Below, in pieces: positions 28,362 to 37,573 of a DNA stretch of 64,000 nucleotides. Numbering within the stretch: position 1 is the first letter of the stretch; each line of letters begins with the position of its first letter. This DNA is from Novosphingobium lindaniclasticum LE124 (GTDB taxonomy: Bacteria > Pseudomonadota > Alphaproteobacteria > Sphingomonadales > Sphingomonadaceae), in assembly GCF_000445125.1 (NCBI RefSeq), contig NZ_ATHL01000095.1, positions 1 through 64,000 on the forward strand. The letters are read 5' to 3'. The notes beneath the pieces were generated by a model that was given only the letters and a program-made list of their open reading frames with translations, had not been told where the DNA came from and did no database searches. Made by a program: the position numbers and the translations under genes.

Positions 28362-29309
28362 TCAGGCCGCCGCTCGGCTCAGCCGATCGTTGATGGCAGC
28401 CCCCACACCCTCACCCGGAATCGGCGCCACGGCGATGCGTGGTTTACCCGCCGCCGCACCTTCATGCAGCAAGGCATAGAGCCGCGACGCTGCCTCCACG
28501 AGATCGCCCGAGCCAGAGAGATTCGCATCTCCCGCCACACCGCCGAACCCAATGTGAAATTCGTCCGCCTCTGCCTGTTCGGCGTTCAACCGGACCGGCT
28601 TGCCCGGCGCATAGTGGCTGGCAAGCTGCCCCGGCGCCTCGATCGCCTGAGAGGTCACGGCATCGCTCTCTGTGCCCAGAATCTTGCGAATAGCCTCGCG
28701 CGGGATCGGCCCTGGCCTCAGGATCTGCCAACGGCCGCCCTCGCGCAGAGCCACGATCGTCGATTCGACGCCGGCATCGCAAGGTCCACCGTCGATCACC
28801 GCATCGACATTCGCGCCCAAAGACGAAACGACATGCTCCGCCAGAGTCGGACTCACCCCGCCGCTGCGGTTGGCGGACGGTCCGGCCAGCGCCAGACCCG
28901 AGGCCGCGATCACCGAGCGCATCAGCGGATGAGCAGGACACCGTAGCGCCACGGTAGAAAGGCCTGCGGTCACCGCCGGCGCCACCGCCGCGCCGTCCCG
29001 CAAGGGTAGCACCAGAGTCAGAGCGCCGGGCCAGAACGCTTCCGCCAGCGCCAGCGCCCGATCGTCCAGCACCGCGAGATCCTGCGCCGAAGCCGGATCG
29101 GCGACATGGACGATCAGCGGATTGAAGCTCGGCCGGCCCTTGGCGCGATAGATCGCCGCCACCGATTCATCCCGATCGGCACGGGCCATGAGGCCATAGA
29201 CCGTTTCGGTCGGTACTGCGACCAGCCTGCCCTCGACCAGCATTTCTGCAGCTCGTGCGACACCGGCGTGATCCGGTGCCAGCAATTCGGGTCCAAAGTT
29301 GCGCTCCAT
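28362..29309 (-). CDS. sua5: L-threonylcarbamoyladenylate synthase (Sua5/YwlC)
   Basis: 315 residues. It makes threonylcarbamoyl-AMP from threonine, bicarbonate and ATP for the t6A modification of tRNAs. The YrdC-like domain is residues 1-210: VAVPTETVYGLMARA, YRAKGRPSFNPLIVHV, LTLVLPLR, RCPAHPLMR, GPSANRSGG, VESTIV and ILRPGPI. The longer C-terminal Sua5 domain follows to the end (QLASHYAPGKPVRL). Convergent with the lipoprotein gene. Confidence 0.94.
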   Translation of the reverse strand: MERNFGPELLAPDHAGVARAAEMLVEGRLVAVPTETVYGLMARADRDESVAAIYRAKGRPSFNPLIVHVADPASAQDLAVLDDRALALAEAFWPGALTLVLPLRDGAAVAPAVTAGLSTVALRCPAHPLMRSVIAASGLALAGPSANRSGGVSPTLAEHVVSSLGANVDAVIDGGPCDAGVESTIVALREGGRWQILRPGPIPREAIRKILGTESDAVTSQAIEAPGQLASHYAPGKPVRLNAEQAEADEFHIGFGGVAGDANLSGSGDLVEAASRLYALLHEGAAAGKPRIAVAPIPGEGVGAAINDRLSRAAA

Positions 29310-29389
29310 ACGTCGCCGCTATAGGCCACGGACCCGAAAGCCAAGAAAAACCGCGAGCATGAGCCTGATCACCTTGACCGCGCGATCCA

Positions 29390-29405
29390 AGTTTCACGTG
29401 GAACA
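29390..29405. promoter_or_regulatory. parS-like site 4
   Basis: AGTTTCACGTGGAACA matches the parS palindrome at 15 of 16 positions. It lies in the 249-bp divergent gap between sua5 and the DUF815 gene. Confidence 0.8.
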
Positions 29406-29558
29406 ATCTAGATTGCCTCCAGCCCTCCCCTCCGAAAAAGATGGCGGCGCCGCTGTTTATCGACCATCTGGGGCCCACACCCCGCCTCATGCGAAAAGGT
29501 GGGCCTCTTCTTCCACGAATTGACATCTACGAACCGACAGAGGCGAAGAACCCAAATC

Positions 29559-30386
29559 ATGATCGACCAGATCGAAGTGCTTAACCGCATCGCCGACGCC
29601 CTCGAACGTCTTGCGCCCCCTGCCGCCCCGCAAGTCGATTGGCTGGCCCACCCCGCCTATGTCTGGACCGGCAGCGAGGCACGCGGCGTTGCCGAACTGC
29701 TCGCGCCGCCCCTCGGCCTGCTGCGCGGCATCGAATCCCAGAAGGAACGCGTCGTCGGCAATGTCGAGCGCCTCGCCGCCGGCCATGCCGCGCATGACAT
29801 GCTGCTCTGGGGGTCGCGCGGCATGGGCAAGTCCGCCGTTATACGCGCCTCGATCGTTGCCGCGCAGACCGCGCACCCCGGCCGCATCGCCTTGGTGCAG
29901 GTGGCGCAGGAAGCTCTCCACGGCGTGACCGCCCTTTTCGCCCTGCTCGGTACAGTGGACCGCCAGTTCCTCGTCTTCATCGACGATCTCGGCTTCGAGG
30001 AAAACGACGGGGCCGGACCGCGCCTGCTCCGCTCCTGGCTGGAAGGCGGTGTCGAGGCGCGCCCGAACAACGTCCGCCTGGCCGTCACCGCCAACCGCCG
30101 TGCGATCGTCTCACGCTCGATGTCTGAACAGGACGACCCCATCAACGCGCGCGACGTGGTGGACGACCGGCTCGCCCTTGCCGACCGCTTCGGCCTTTCA
30201 ATCGGCTTCCATAACTGCGACCAGCCTTCCTACCTCGCGATCATCGAAGGCTATGCGCAGCAGTTCGGCCTGACCTTCGACGAGCACGATGCGCTGGAAT
30301 GGTCCCGCCGCCGAGGAGCGCGGTCGGGACGTGTCGCTTGGCAGTATGTCACTGAAGTCGCCGGGCGCGCGGGCAAGGTGATCTAA
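29559..30386 (+). CDS. DUF815 family ATP-binding protein
   Basis: 275 residues. DUF815 proteins are AAA-like ATPases of unknown role. The Walker A motif reads LLWGSRGMGKSAVIRA near residue 90, the Walker B region is FLVFIDDLGFEEND near 145, and sensor-type VRLAVTANRRAIVS follows near 190. An N-terminal helix (MIDQIEVLNRIADALERLA) precedes the ATPase part. Start ATG 29559, with GAGGCGAAG upstream. It is convergent with the sorbosone dehydrogenase gene. Confidence 0.85.
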   Translation: MIDQIEVLNRIADALERLAPPAAPQVDWLAHPAYVWTGSEARGVAELLAPPLGLLRGIESQKERVVGNVERLAAGHAAHDMLLWGSRGMGKSAVIRASIVAAQTAHPGRIALVQVAQEALHGVTALFALLGTVDRQFLVFIDDLGFEENDGAGPRLLRSWLEGGVEARPNNVRLAVTANRRAIVSRSMSEQDDPINARDVVDDRLALADRFGLSIGFHNCDQPSYLAIIEGYAQQFGLTFDEHDALEWSRRRGARSGRVAWQYVTEVAGRAGKVI

Positions 30387-30404
30387 CAGAACGCAGGGGA
30401 ACAT

Positions 30405-30529
30405 AGCCCCCTGCCCCCATCACCGTAGAGGTTACGCGCACCACGCCTATGCGCGCACACGCCGGCAGCAGGGGGCTCGGGGGCGATGGCCCTGGTCACT
30501 TCCTTGTTCCAAAAAAGAACGCCAGGGCC
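30405..30529. other. convergent gene end with two inverted repeats
   Basis: AGCCCCCTG (30405-30413) pairs with CAGGGGGCT (30469-30477), and GGCCCTGG (30488-30495) pairs with CCAGGGCC (30522-30529) around an AAAAAA loop. They probably stop transcription from both the DUF815 and the dehydrogenase genes, but no T-run is seen. Confidence 0.45.
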
Positions 30530-30538
30530 CCTTCCCGC

Positions 30539-32035
30539 TCAGTGCCCCGTAGGAAGCAACTTGTCCGGCCCCTTGGTAAACCCCGCCTCCAGGTTCCCCC
30601 TGGCCCCCGGAATCGTCGGATCCTTGATCTCCTTCAGCGGCTTCATGTGCTCCGTCTCCACCGGCTTGACCGCAGCGGAAGGCGCAGCACCCGGCGCCTG
30701 CACGCGCCAGACCACACCGGCGGTATCGTCGCTGACCAGCAGACTGCCGCTCTTGTCCCAGGCCAGCCAGGTCGGGCGACCGTGCGTATGGGAGGCGTCC
30801 TTGAGGAAGCCGGAGAGTACCGGGATCGGCTTGCCGTTCTGCGGATTGCCATTGGCATCGAAGGGTACGAAGACCACATCGTAGCCGACAGCCGGGCGGC
30901 GGTTCCAAGAGCCATGGCGCGCCACGAAGGCGCCATTGGCGAACTTGGAACCCATGCGGTTGCCGCCGTTCGCGAAGACCATGCCGAGCGTGCTGGCGTG
31001 GGCACCCATCGCATATTCCGGTTTGCGGGTATATTCGAGCATGTAGGTCTGCATCGGCCACTGGACGCGCTCGTCGAACGTCGTCTTCCAGTAGATCCAG
31101 GGCCAACCGTATTGCGCGCCAACCGGCACGTTGGTCAGATAGTCCGGCACGAGATCGGGGCCGAGCATGTCACGCTCCTGCACCGTCGCCCACATCTCGC
31201 CGGTCGAGGGGTTCCAACCGAGGCCGTTGGGATTGCGCATGCCTGCCGCGAACTGGCGACGACGGGCAGTGCCGACATCGATTTCCCAGATCGCGGCCCG
31301 GCCGGTCTCCGCCTCCATGCCCTCGTCGGCGATGTTGCTGGCCGAGCCCACGGCGACATAGAGTTGCTTGCCGTCCTGGCTCAGCAGGAGGTTGCGCATC
31401 CAATGGTTGCCGGCGGGCGGCAGGTCCATCATCGTGCGTAGCGGCTTGCCGTCCAGCCTGGTCGCACCGGGCTGGAAGGCGAACTCCAGCACCTTGTCAT
31501 GGTTGGCAATGTAGAGCTTGCCGTCCTGGTAGGCCATCCCGGAGGGCGAGTGCATGTCGGCGCTGCGGAAATCGAAGCGCTGCTCCGCCTTTCCGTCGCC
31601 ATCGGCATCCCGCAGCAGCACGATCCTGTCGGGCGAGGCTTCTCCGGCACCGACTTTGTTGAACATCCAGCTCATCACCACGCCGGTCAGGCCCTTGGGC
31701 TTGTTACCCGCAGGCGCGTTGGTTTCCGCCACCAGAACGTCGCCGTTCGGCAGCGTGAGCATGGTGCGGGGGTGGTCCAGACCTTCGGCGAAGCGCGCGA
31801 CCGCAAGCCCTTCCCCGGGCCTGGGCGCTTCCCTGGCGGCCCAGCCTACGGTCTCGACCAGCTTGACGCTGGGAATCCACTGGGGGTCCGGCTCCACCAG
31901 CCTGGGGTCCTTGCCCACCGTGTCGTCGAACGGCAGATCGGAGGTGTTGGAATACTGGGACCAGGCGATCACGCCGCCGCCGACGAGAACGACGGCACCG
32001 AGGGCCAAGGCAGATTTGATGAGAATGGAGCGCAT
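30539..32035 (-). CDS. sorbosone dehydrogenase family / PQQ-dependent glucose-type dehydrogenase
   Basis: 498 residues. An N-terminal membrane anchor (about residues 5-27) precedes a beta-propeller of the glucose/sorbosone dehydrogenase fold: ARFAEGLDHPRTMLTLPNGDVLVAET, SGMAYQDGKLYIANHDKV, MRNLLLSQDGKQLYVAVGS, FAAGMRNPNGLGWNPSTGEMW and HGRPTWLAWDKSGSLLVSDD. Family members oxidise sugars using PQQ. No PQQ biosynthesis gene is in this window, and the substrate is unknown. Confidence 0.9.
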   Translation of the reverse strand: MRSILIKSALALGAVVLVGGGVIAWSQYSNTSDLPFDDTVGKDPRLVEPDPQWIPSVKLVETVGWAAREAPRPGEGLAVARFAEGLDHPRTMLTLPNGDVLVAETNAPAGNKPKGLTGVVMSWMFNKVGAGEASPDRIVLLRDADGDGKAEQRFDFRSADMHSPSGMAYQDGKLYIANHDKVLEFAFQPGATRLDGKPLRTMMDLPPAGNHWMRNLLLSQDGKQLYVAVGSASNIADEGMEAETGRAAIWEIDVGTARRRQFAAGMRNPNGLGWNPSTGEMWATVQERDMLGPDLVPDYLTNVPVGAQYGWPWIYWKTTFDERVQWPMQTYMLEYTRKPEYAMGAHASTLGMVFANGGNRMGSKFANGAFVARHGSWNRRPAVGYDVVFVPFDANGNPQNGKPIPVLSGFLKDASHTHGRPTWLAWDKSGSLLVSDDTAGVVWRVQAPGAAPSAAVKPVETEHMKPLKEIKDPTIPGARGNLEAGFTKGPDKLLPTGH

Positions 32036-32096
32036 GTGGCTGAGATAAGCCGCTACCGCCTATGCGGCAACAAGGACTTGGAGTATCGAAGGCGCT

Positions 32097-32579
32097 ATGT
32101 ACGACTTTGCTCCCCGGGGCGACCAGCCCAAGCCCGAACTCTACGCAGACCTTGCCGAAGCCGCCAAAGCGCTCGTCCAGGGCGAACCCGATGGCGTGGC
32201 CAACATGGCCAATGTCGCCGCACTGATCTGGCAGTTCCTGCCACACCTGAACTGGGCCGGATTCTACCGCACGATCGAGGACGAGCTGGTGCTCGGTCCC
32301 TTCGTCGGCAAACCGGCCTGCATTCGCATTCCCTTCGGCAGCGGCGTCTGCGGCACGGCTGCGGCGAGCGGCGAGACTCAGGTCGTGCCGGACGTCCACG
32401 CTTTCCCCGGCCATATCGCCTGCGATGCCGACAGCCGTTCCGAACTGGTGGTGCCTGTTCTGCAAGGCGGCAAGGTCGTAGCAGTGATCGATCTCGACAG
32501 CCCGATCGCAGATCGCTTCGATGCCGAAGACGCCGCCGGTATCGAGGCCCTGGCCGCGATCGTGGCCGCCTCGATCTGA
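32097..32579 (+). CDS. msrC: free methionine-(R)-sulfoxide reductase (GAF fold)
   Basis: 160 residues. It reduces free Met-R-sulfoxide. The GAF fold has WAGFYRTIEDELVLGPFVGKPACIRIPFGSGVCG, and the three cysteines typical of the family (KPACI, GVCGT, HIACDADSRSEL) are at about residues 83, 93 and 117. Its start is 61 bp from the divergent sorbosone dehydrogenase. Confidence 0.93.
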   Translation: MYDFAPRGDQPKPELYADLAEAAKALVQGEPDGVANMANVAALIWQFLPHLNWAGFYRTIEDELVLGPFVGKPACIRIPFGSGVCGTAAASGETQVVPDVHAFPGHIACDADSRSELVVPVLQGGKVVAVIDLDSPIADRFDAEDAAGIEALAAIVAASI

Positions 32580-32618
32580 CCGTTTCTCTCCGGGATCGAT
32601 GACTGACCTGGGATGCTT

Positions 32619-32692
32619 GGCCTTTCACGGGCTCTCATGCTAAACGTCTTGTTAACAGACGCGGCTAATGCCCATGAACCCGTGAAAAGGCC
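32619..32692. promoter_or_regulatory. inverted repeat covering the ribosome binding site of the next gene
   Basis: GGCCTTTCACGGG (32619-32631) faces CCCGTGAAAAGGCC (32679-32692). The right arm holds AAGG, 8 bases before the ATG at 32699. A perfect TGTTAACA palindrome lies in the loop. Confidence 0.6.
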
Positions 32693-32698
32693 CAGCGA

Positions 32699-33220
32699 AT
32701 GCGTTCGACTCTCTGCACCGCAAGTCTCGTGCTAACCTGGTTGGTCAGCATACCGGCTCTTGCTGCAGAGCGTCCAGGCGCTGATTACATGGAGGGGCAC
32801 GCTACGCCCCGCGCGGCCGCCCCCTCACGCCATTACGAGTTCGAGCCTGCGCAGCGGGAAGCATGGCTGGCGGATTGCCATCGTACCGTCGCGGCGAACC
32901 GGCCGCGATCCGGGACCGTTCGCGAAGGCCAAGGCAATCATGGCGAGTGCGAGGCCCACCTGGACGACTATCTCGCCCGTTACCGGCAAGGTCAAGTCGC
33001 CGTGCCGGTACAGGGACATGCCGCGCCGGGCTATGTCTATATCTATCCGGTGCAGTACCAGAATCCCGTCGCTCCGCGCATGGTTTCGATCCCGGTCGTC
33101 CAGGCGATCGACAGTGCCGGGAAGCCGATCGCCTATGCCGAAGAATCCAGGGTCCGCCCGGCCCGGCGTTCAATCCCCCGCCGCCCGGCAACAAACGGGG
33201 ACTTGCAAAGCGCCCAGTAG
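32699..33220 (+). CDS. hypothetical periplasmic protein with two cysteines
   Basis: 173 residues, family not recognised. The signal peptide runs to about residue 22 (LVLTWLVSIPALAAE). Then a His/Ala-rich part, a helix with paired cysteines (WLADCHRTV and GECEAHLDDYLARY) that probably bond, a Tyr/Pro/Val-rich stretch (YVYIYPVQYQNPVAPR), and a basic tail. Convergent with parB, leaving 31 bp. A hairpin masks its ribosome binding site. Confidence 0.75.
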   Translation: MRSTLCTASLVLTWLVSIPALAAERPGADYMEGHATPRAAAPSRHYEFEPAQREAWLADCHRTVAANRPRSGTVREGQGNHGECEAHLDDYLARYRQGQVAVPVQGHAAPGYVYIYPVQYQNPVAPRMVSIPVVQAIDSAGKPIAYAEESRVRPARRSIPRRPATNGDLQSAQ

Positions 33221-33251
33221 GACGGAATGTCCTTCCCCTGCTGGGGTCGAT

Positions 33252-34235
33252 TCAGATCGCGCCGCCTGTCAACCGCTGGCAGATCAGATCGAGTTGATCC
33301 AGAGTAGCGTAACGGATCGTCACCGTGCCCGACTTTGGATCGGCATCGGCATTGATCTTCACCGGCAGTCCAAGGAACTCCTCCAGGTGGCTCTGCACGG
33401 CGACGATGTCGGCATCCTCATGTGTGCTGCGGGCCGTACGCGCCCGGCGGGGCGCAACATCGCCGCGCGCTTTCTTGCGCACCAGCTTCTCGACTTCACG
33501 CACCGACATCTGCTTGTTGATCGCTGCATCGGCGATTTCTTCCGCATCGTCGCAGCCGATCAGAGCGCGGGCATGGCCCATCGACAGGCTGCCCTTTTCC
33601 ACCATCGAGATCACGCCGTCCGGCAGCGCCAGCAGACGCTGGAAGTTCGCGACATGGCTGCGGCTCTTGTCGACCATTCGGGCGATCTCGGCCTGGGTCA
33701 TGCCCTCGAACTCGGCAAGGCGGTTGTAGGCCCGCGCTTCCTCGATCGGATTGAGATCCTCGCGCTGAAGGTTCTCGATCAGGGCCAGTGCCATGACCTC
33801 ACGCTCGGTGAGCTCGCGGACGAGTGCCGGGATCTCATGGAGCTGCGCCTTCTGCGCCGCGCGCCAGCGACGTTCACCGGCGACGAGCTGGTAGCGTCCA
33901 TTGTCCATCGGCCGCACGATGATCGGCTGAATCACGCCGCGATGCGCGATCGACGCCGCCAGTTCCTCAAGCGCTTCCTCGTCGAAGATCCGGCGCGGCT
34001 GATCCGGGTGCGGCGTGATGTCGGCGATCGAAAGGACGGCAAGCCCCCCTGCCCGCAAGGCCGGGCCCCTGCTCTCGGCGCTTCCGGTCGCGCCCAAAGG
34101 CTCCTCACGCCGAGTCTCGCCCAGCAGGGCGCCCAGCCCGCGACCGAGCCCTTTCGGCTTCTGCTTCGCTGCGGCACCGCTGACGGCTTTCAGGGCATTG
34201 GGTACGCTGATGCGGACGATCGATTCGTCGTTCAT
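33252..34235 (-). CDS. parB: chromosome partitioning protein ParB
   Basis: 327 residues. ParB binds parS, spreads along the DNA as a CTP-dependent clamp, and is pulled apart by ParA. The N-terminal ParB/Srx domain has LSIADITPHPDQPRRIFDEEALEELAASI and GRYQLVAGERRWRAAQKAQ, the CTP-binding GERRxRA. The helix-turn-helix region is MTQAEIARMVDKSRSHVANFQRLLALP. The C-terminus (EEFLGLPVKINADADPKSGTVTIRY) is the dimer domain. ATG overlaps the parA stop (ATGA). Confidence 0.97.
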   Translation of the reverse strand: MNDESIVRISVPNALKAVSGAAAKQKPKGLGRGLGALLGETRREEPLGATGSAESRGPALRAGGLAVLSIADITPHPDQPRRIFDEEALEELAASIAHRGVIQPIIVRPMDNGRYQLVAGERRWRAAQKAQLHEIPALVRELTEREVMALALIENLQREDLNPIEEARAYNRLAEFEGMTQAEIARMVDKSRSHVANFQRLLALPDGVISMVEKGSLSMGHARALIGCDDAEEIADAAINKQMSVREVEKLVRKKARGDVAPRRARTARSTHEDADIVAVQSHLEEFLGLPVKINADADPKSGTVTIRYATLDQLDLICQRLTGGAI

Positions 34236-35008
34236 GCCGCCTTCCTCTTCTCGGGCATTCGGGTGATGAGTTCGCGGGCCAAGGCCATGTAGGCGCGGCT
34301 GCCCGCGCAGGCATGATCGTAGATCAGCGCCGGCACACCGTGGCTGGGCGCTTCGGAGAGACGCACGTTGCGCGGTATCGTCGTTTCGAAAACAAGCTGG
34401 CCCAGACAAGAGCGAACGTCTTCGGAAACCTGATCGGTCAGGCGGTTGCGGCGATCGAACATGGTAAGCGCGATGCCGATGATCCCGAGGTCGGGATTGA
34501 AACGCTGCTGCACGCGCTCGACCGTTTGAAGCAGCTGGCTGAGCCCTTCCAGCGCGAAGAATTCGCACTGGAGCGGCACCAGCAGCGTGTCGGCGGCGGT
34601 CAAGGCGTTAAGTGTCAGCAGCCCCAGCGACGGCGGGCAATCGATCAAGCAGACGTCGTAGCCCAGATCGCCCCGCAGGGCCGAGCGAAGCCGGTTGGCA
34701 CGATCGTCGGCATTCACCAGCTCGACTTCCGCACCCGATAGATCCACGGTGGCGGCGAGCAGGTCCAGGCCCGGAATGCTGGTGGGCATGACGCAATCGG
34801 CCACGCGCGCGCGATCGACAAGCACATCGTAGGACGTGCGGTCGCGGTCGGAAGCCGATACGCCGATCCCGGTGGATGCATTTCCCTGAGGATCGAGATC
34901 TATGAGCAAGGTCTTCCAGCCGGTGGCAGCCAATGCGGTCGCGACGTTGATCGCGCTCGTCGTCTTACCCACCCCGCCTTTCTGGTTGGCGATAGCGATA
35001 CGGATCAC
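34232..35008 (-). CDS. parA: chromosome partitioning ATPase ParA
   Basis: 258 residues from a GTG start. Walker-type ATPase that binds the nucleoid and moves ParB-parS complexes. The deviant Walker A is KGGVGKTTSAINVATALA near residue 10, motif A' is LLIDLDPQGNASTGIGV, and Walker B is CLIDCPPSLGLLTLNAL. The GTG overlaps the rsmG stop (GTGA), tying it to the upstream rsmG and mnmG genes. Confidence 0.97.
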   Translation of the reverse strand: MIRIAIANQKGGVGKTTSAINVATALAATGWKTLLIDLDPQGNASTGIGVSASDRDRTSYDVLVDRARVADCVMPTSIPGLDLLAATVDLSGAEVELVNADDRANRLRSALRGDLGYDVCLIDCPPSLGLLTLNALTAADTLLVPLQCEFFALEGLSQLLQTVERVQQRFNPDLGIIGIALTMFDRRNRLTDQVSEDVRSCLGQLVFETTIPRNVRLSEAPSHGVPALIYDHACAGSRAYMALARELITRMPEKRKAA

Positions 35009-35646
35009 TCGGTCTTACCCTTCCTGTCGGCCAGCTTGCCGACAATTATGCCTGCCTGCGGGTCCGTCAGGGACTGTTCCACGTGGAACATGTGCCGCCA
35101 CTTGCGAAGGTCCTCCAGTTCTTGCTTTGCTGACCGCCCTTTGGGCAACAGCCAAACCGTGTCGCTTGTGGAAAAACGTGCGGAAATTGTCAGAAGTTTT
35201 TCAAGTGGCGCAAAAGCGCGGGCCGAAATCACATTGACCGGGAAGCTCTCCACCAGTTCCAGACGCTGACCTGCAATGCGCGCATTGTCCAAGCCCATGG
35301 CGACCCGGGCACGATCGAGCCACTCTATCCGCCGTGTTCGCGATTCCACCATGACCACTTCGCACTCGGGACGAAGCGCAGCGACCACCAGTCCGGGAAA
35401 TCCGGCGCCGGTCCCCAGGTCCAGCCAGGGGCGTGATGTTTCACGTGAAACATAAGGCAGAAGCTGGGCGCTATCGACAATGTGGCGGAGCCATACCTGC
35501 TCCAGGCTGGCGGCGGAGACGAGATTCTGCTGCCGGTTCTCCTCCACCAGCATGGCGATTAGTGTCTCGAGCCGAACCCAGGCCGCCTCGTCGCACTCCG
35601 GCAGTTTACGCAGCCAATCCCGCGCTTCGTCTTCTGTGGTAATCAC
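35005..35646 (-). CDS. rsmG: 16S rRNA (guanine527-N7)-methyltransferase RsmG (GidB)
   Basis: 213 residues from a GTG start. RsmG methylates G527 of 16S rRNA. The AdoMet motif is [16 protein letters not shown] near residue 80, preceded by [10 protein letters not shown] and followed by [12 protein letters not shown] and [14 protein letters not shown]. The GTG overlaps the mnmG stop. Two perfect parS palindromes are in the frame, so parts of the protein sequence (VSRET and MFHVEQS) follow from DNA that also binds ParB. Confidence 0.95.
   Translation of the reverse strand: MITTEDEARDWLRKLPECDEAAWVRLETLIAMLVEENRQQNLVSAASLEQVWLRHIVDSAQLLPYVSRETSRPWLDLGTGAGFPGLVVAALRPECEVVMVESRTRRIEWLDRARVAMGLDNARIAGQRLELVESFPVNVISARAFAPLEKLLTISARFSTSDTVWLLPKGRSAKQELEDLRKWRHMFHVEQSLTDPQAGIIVGKLADRKGKTE
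35075..35090. promoter_or_regulatory. parS site 5, inside rsmG
   Basis: TGTTCCACGTGGAACA is a perfect 16-bp palindrome of the ParB-binding type. It lies inside the rsmG frame, 70 bp from the parA start. Confidence 0.92.
35437..35452. promoter_or_regulatory. parS site 6, inside rsmG
   Basis: TGTTTCACGTGAAACA is the perfect consensus parS palindrome. It lies inside the rsmG frame. Confidence 0.95.
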
Positions 35647-37505
35647 GCCGCCTCCCTGCGGGCATGGACCAGCAGCGCCGCAAGCGCCGCCGGGGTAATT
35701 CCGGGTATGCGTCCGGCTGCGGCCAGGTTCTCCGGACGAGCCTTGCTCAACCTCTCGACCATCTCGCGCGAAAGACCCGGAACCGCCTCGTAACGGAAGT
35801 CGTCCGAGAGCCGCATCCCTTCGCTCGTGCGAAGCTCGCGAAGCTCGCGCTCTTGCCGTTCGAGATATGGAGCATAAGCCGCGTCCTCGACCATCTCTTC
35901 CACCAGATCCCGATCCTGCAGGAGTTCCGGGTCGATCCAGGGCGACAGTGCCGTCAGATCGACACCGCCGAATCGCAACCATTCTCTTACCAGCAGACGG
36001 CCGAGGTCGGGACGAACGGGCAATCCGGCTTGAACCAGTTGATGGCCGGAGATCTGGAAATCGAACGCGCTATCCAGCTTTTCCTGTTCGGCGAGACGCC
36101 GGTCGAACCAGGCCCTGCGCGCCGCACCGGCCGCGCCTATCGCAATGGCGAGCGGGGTCAGGCGCGTCGAGGCATTGTTGGCGCGCAGGCGCAGGCGATA
36201 CTCCGCGCGCGCCGTGAGCATGCGATAGGGCTCGCTTACGCCATGCAGCGTAAGGTCGTCGATCATCACGGCCATATAACTGTTGGCTCGATCGAGCGCC
36301 GGCTGCTCACGCCCCAGCACCATGGCCGCTGCATGCATGCCGGCGACCAGCCCCTGGGCGGCCGCTTCCTCATAACCGGTCGTGCCATTGATCTGCCCGG
36401 CACAATAAAGCCCCGGCAATTCGCGCAGTTCGAGGCTCGACCGCAAGGCGCGCGGATCGATATGGTCGTATTCAACGGCATAGCCCGGCACGACCATCTC
36501 GACACGCTCCAGCCCCGCCATGGTTTGGAGCATGGCGAGTTGAACGTCTGCAGGAAGCGAGGTGCTGATACCGTTCGGGTAGACGAGCGGATTGTCCAGT
36601 CCTTCCGGTTCCAGGAACACCTGATGGCCGTCGCGGTCGGCGAAACGATGGATCTTGTCTTCGATCGAGGGGCAGTATCGCGGGCCGGACGCCCCGATCG
36701 CCCCGGTGAACAGCGGCGATCGGTGAAGGTTCTCCCGGATCAGATCGTGCGTACGCGCATTCGTCCGCGTGATCGCGCAGAAGACCTGCGGCACCTGCCG
36801 ACCCCGCCCGGCTCCCGGTTCTCCCATGGCGGACATGGTCCAGTCTTCGCGATCCGAGGGCTGTTCCTCCAGCCTGGCCCAATCGATGGTGCGCCCATCC
36901 AGTCGAGGGGGCGTTCCGGTCTTGAGTCGGGCAATCGGCAAGGCCGCATCGCGCATCTGGCTGGACAATCGCTGCGCGGAAGACTCGCCGATGCGTCCGC
37001 CGGTCAGGCGCTCCTCGCCCCGGAACAGAGTGCCGCCCAGGAATGTGCCGGTACAGAGAACCACAGCCCGCGCGGCGATGCGGGTACCGTCTGCGAGATC
37101 GACCCCCAATACACGGCCTTGCTCGATCACGAGCGCCGCCGCCTCTCCGGCGATCTGAGTCAGGTCACCCTGCTCCTCAAGCAACCGGTGAATCGCAGCC
37201 TTGAACAGTTTGCGGTCCGCCTGGACGCGCGGTCCCTGCACCGCGCTGCCTTTCGAACGGTTGAGCATGCGGTAATGTATCGCCGCGGCATCGGCTGCCC
37301 TGGCGATCAAGCCATCGAACGCGTCAACTTCGCGGACCAGGTGCCCTTTACCGAGACCGCCGATAGCCGGATTGCAGCTCATGGCGCCGACCGTGTCGAG
37401 ATCGAAGCTGATCAAGGCGACCCGAGCACCCATCCGCGCGGCGACGGCCGCCGCCTCGCAGCCGGCATGGCCGCCGCCGATCACGATTACATCGAAGGAA
37501 TGCAT
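35643..37505 (-). CDS. mnmG: tRNA uridine 5-carboxymethylaminomethyl modification enzyme MnmG (GidA)
   Basis: 620 residues. With MnmE it modifies U34 of certain tRNAs. The FAD motif [21 protein letters not shown] is at the start; [19 protein letters not shown], the GTFLGGTLF region, [16 protein letters not shown] and the C-terminal helical domain ([33 protein letters not shown]) complete the family. It lies 68 bp from mnmE on the same strand, and its stop overlaps rsmG. Confidence 0.97.
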   Translation of the reverse strand: MHSFDVIVIGGGHAGCEAAAVAARMGARVALISFDLDTVGAMSCNPAIGGLGKGHLVREVDAFDGLIARAADAAAIHYRMLNRSKGSAVQGPRVQADRKLFKAAIHRLLEEQGDLTQIAGEAAALVIEQGRVLGVDLADGTRIAARAVVLCTGTFLGGTLFRGEERLTGGRIGESSAQRLSSQMRDAALPIARLKTGTPPRLDGRTIDWARLEEQPSDREDWTMSAMGEPGAGRGRQVPQVFCAITRTNARTHDLIRENLHRSPLFTGAIGASGPRYCPSIEDKIHRFADRDGHQVFLEPEGLDNPLVYPNGISTSLPADVQLAMLQTMAGLERVEMVVPGYAVEYDHIDPRALRSSLELRELPGLYCAGQINGTTGYEEAAAQGLVAGMHAAAMVLGREQPALDRANSYMAVMIDDLTLHGVSEPYRMLTARAEYRLRLRANNASTRLTPLAIAIGAAGAARRAWFDRRLAEQEKLDSAFDFQISGHQLVQAGLPVRPDLGRLLVREWLRFGGVDLTALSPWIDPELLQDRDLVEEMVEDAAYAPYLERQERELRELRTSEGMRLSDDFRYEAVPGLSREMVERLSKARPENLAAAGRIPGITPAALAALLVHARREAA

Positions 37506-37554
37506 GGGTGACGCGCTTACCCGAAGCCGCGCGATACGTCAAAGATGCTAAGAC

Positions 37555-37570
37555 TGTTTCACGTGGAACA
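37555..37570. promoter_or_regulatory. parS site 7, between mnmE and mnmG
   Basis: TGTTTCACGTGGAACA matches the parS consensus at all positions under TGTTYCACGTGRAACA. It is in the 68-bp gap before mnmG. Confidence 0.92.
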
Positions 37571-37573
37571 TCG

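Noticed and set aside
35664..37511. A 615-codon open frame on the plus strand opposite mnmG
   Set aside because: MnmG has FAD and tRNA-modification motifs in the other frame. The opposite reading is a shadow of GC-rich codon use.
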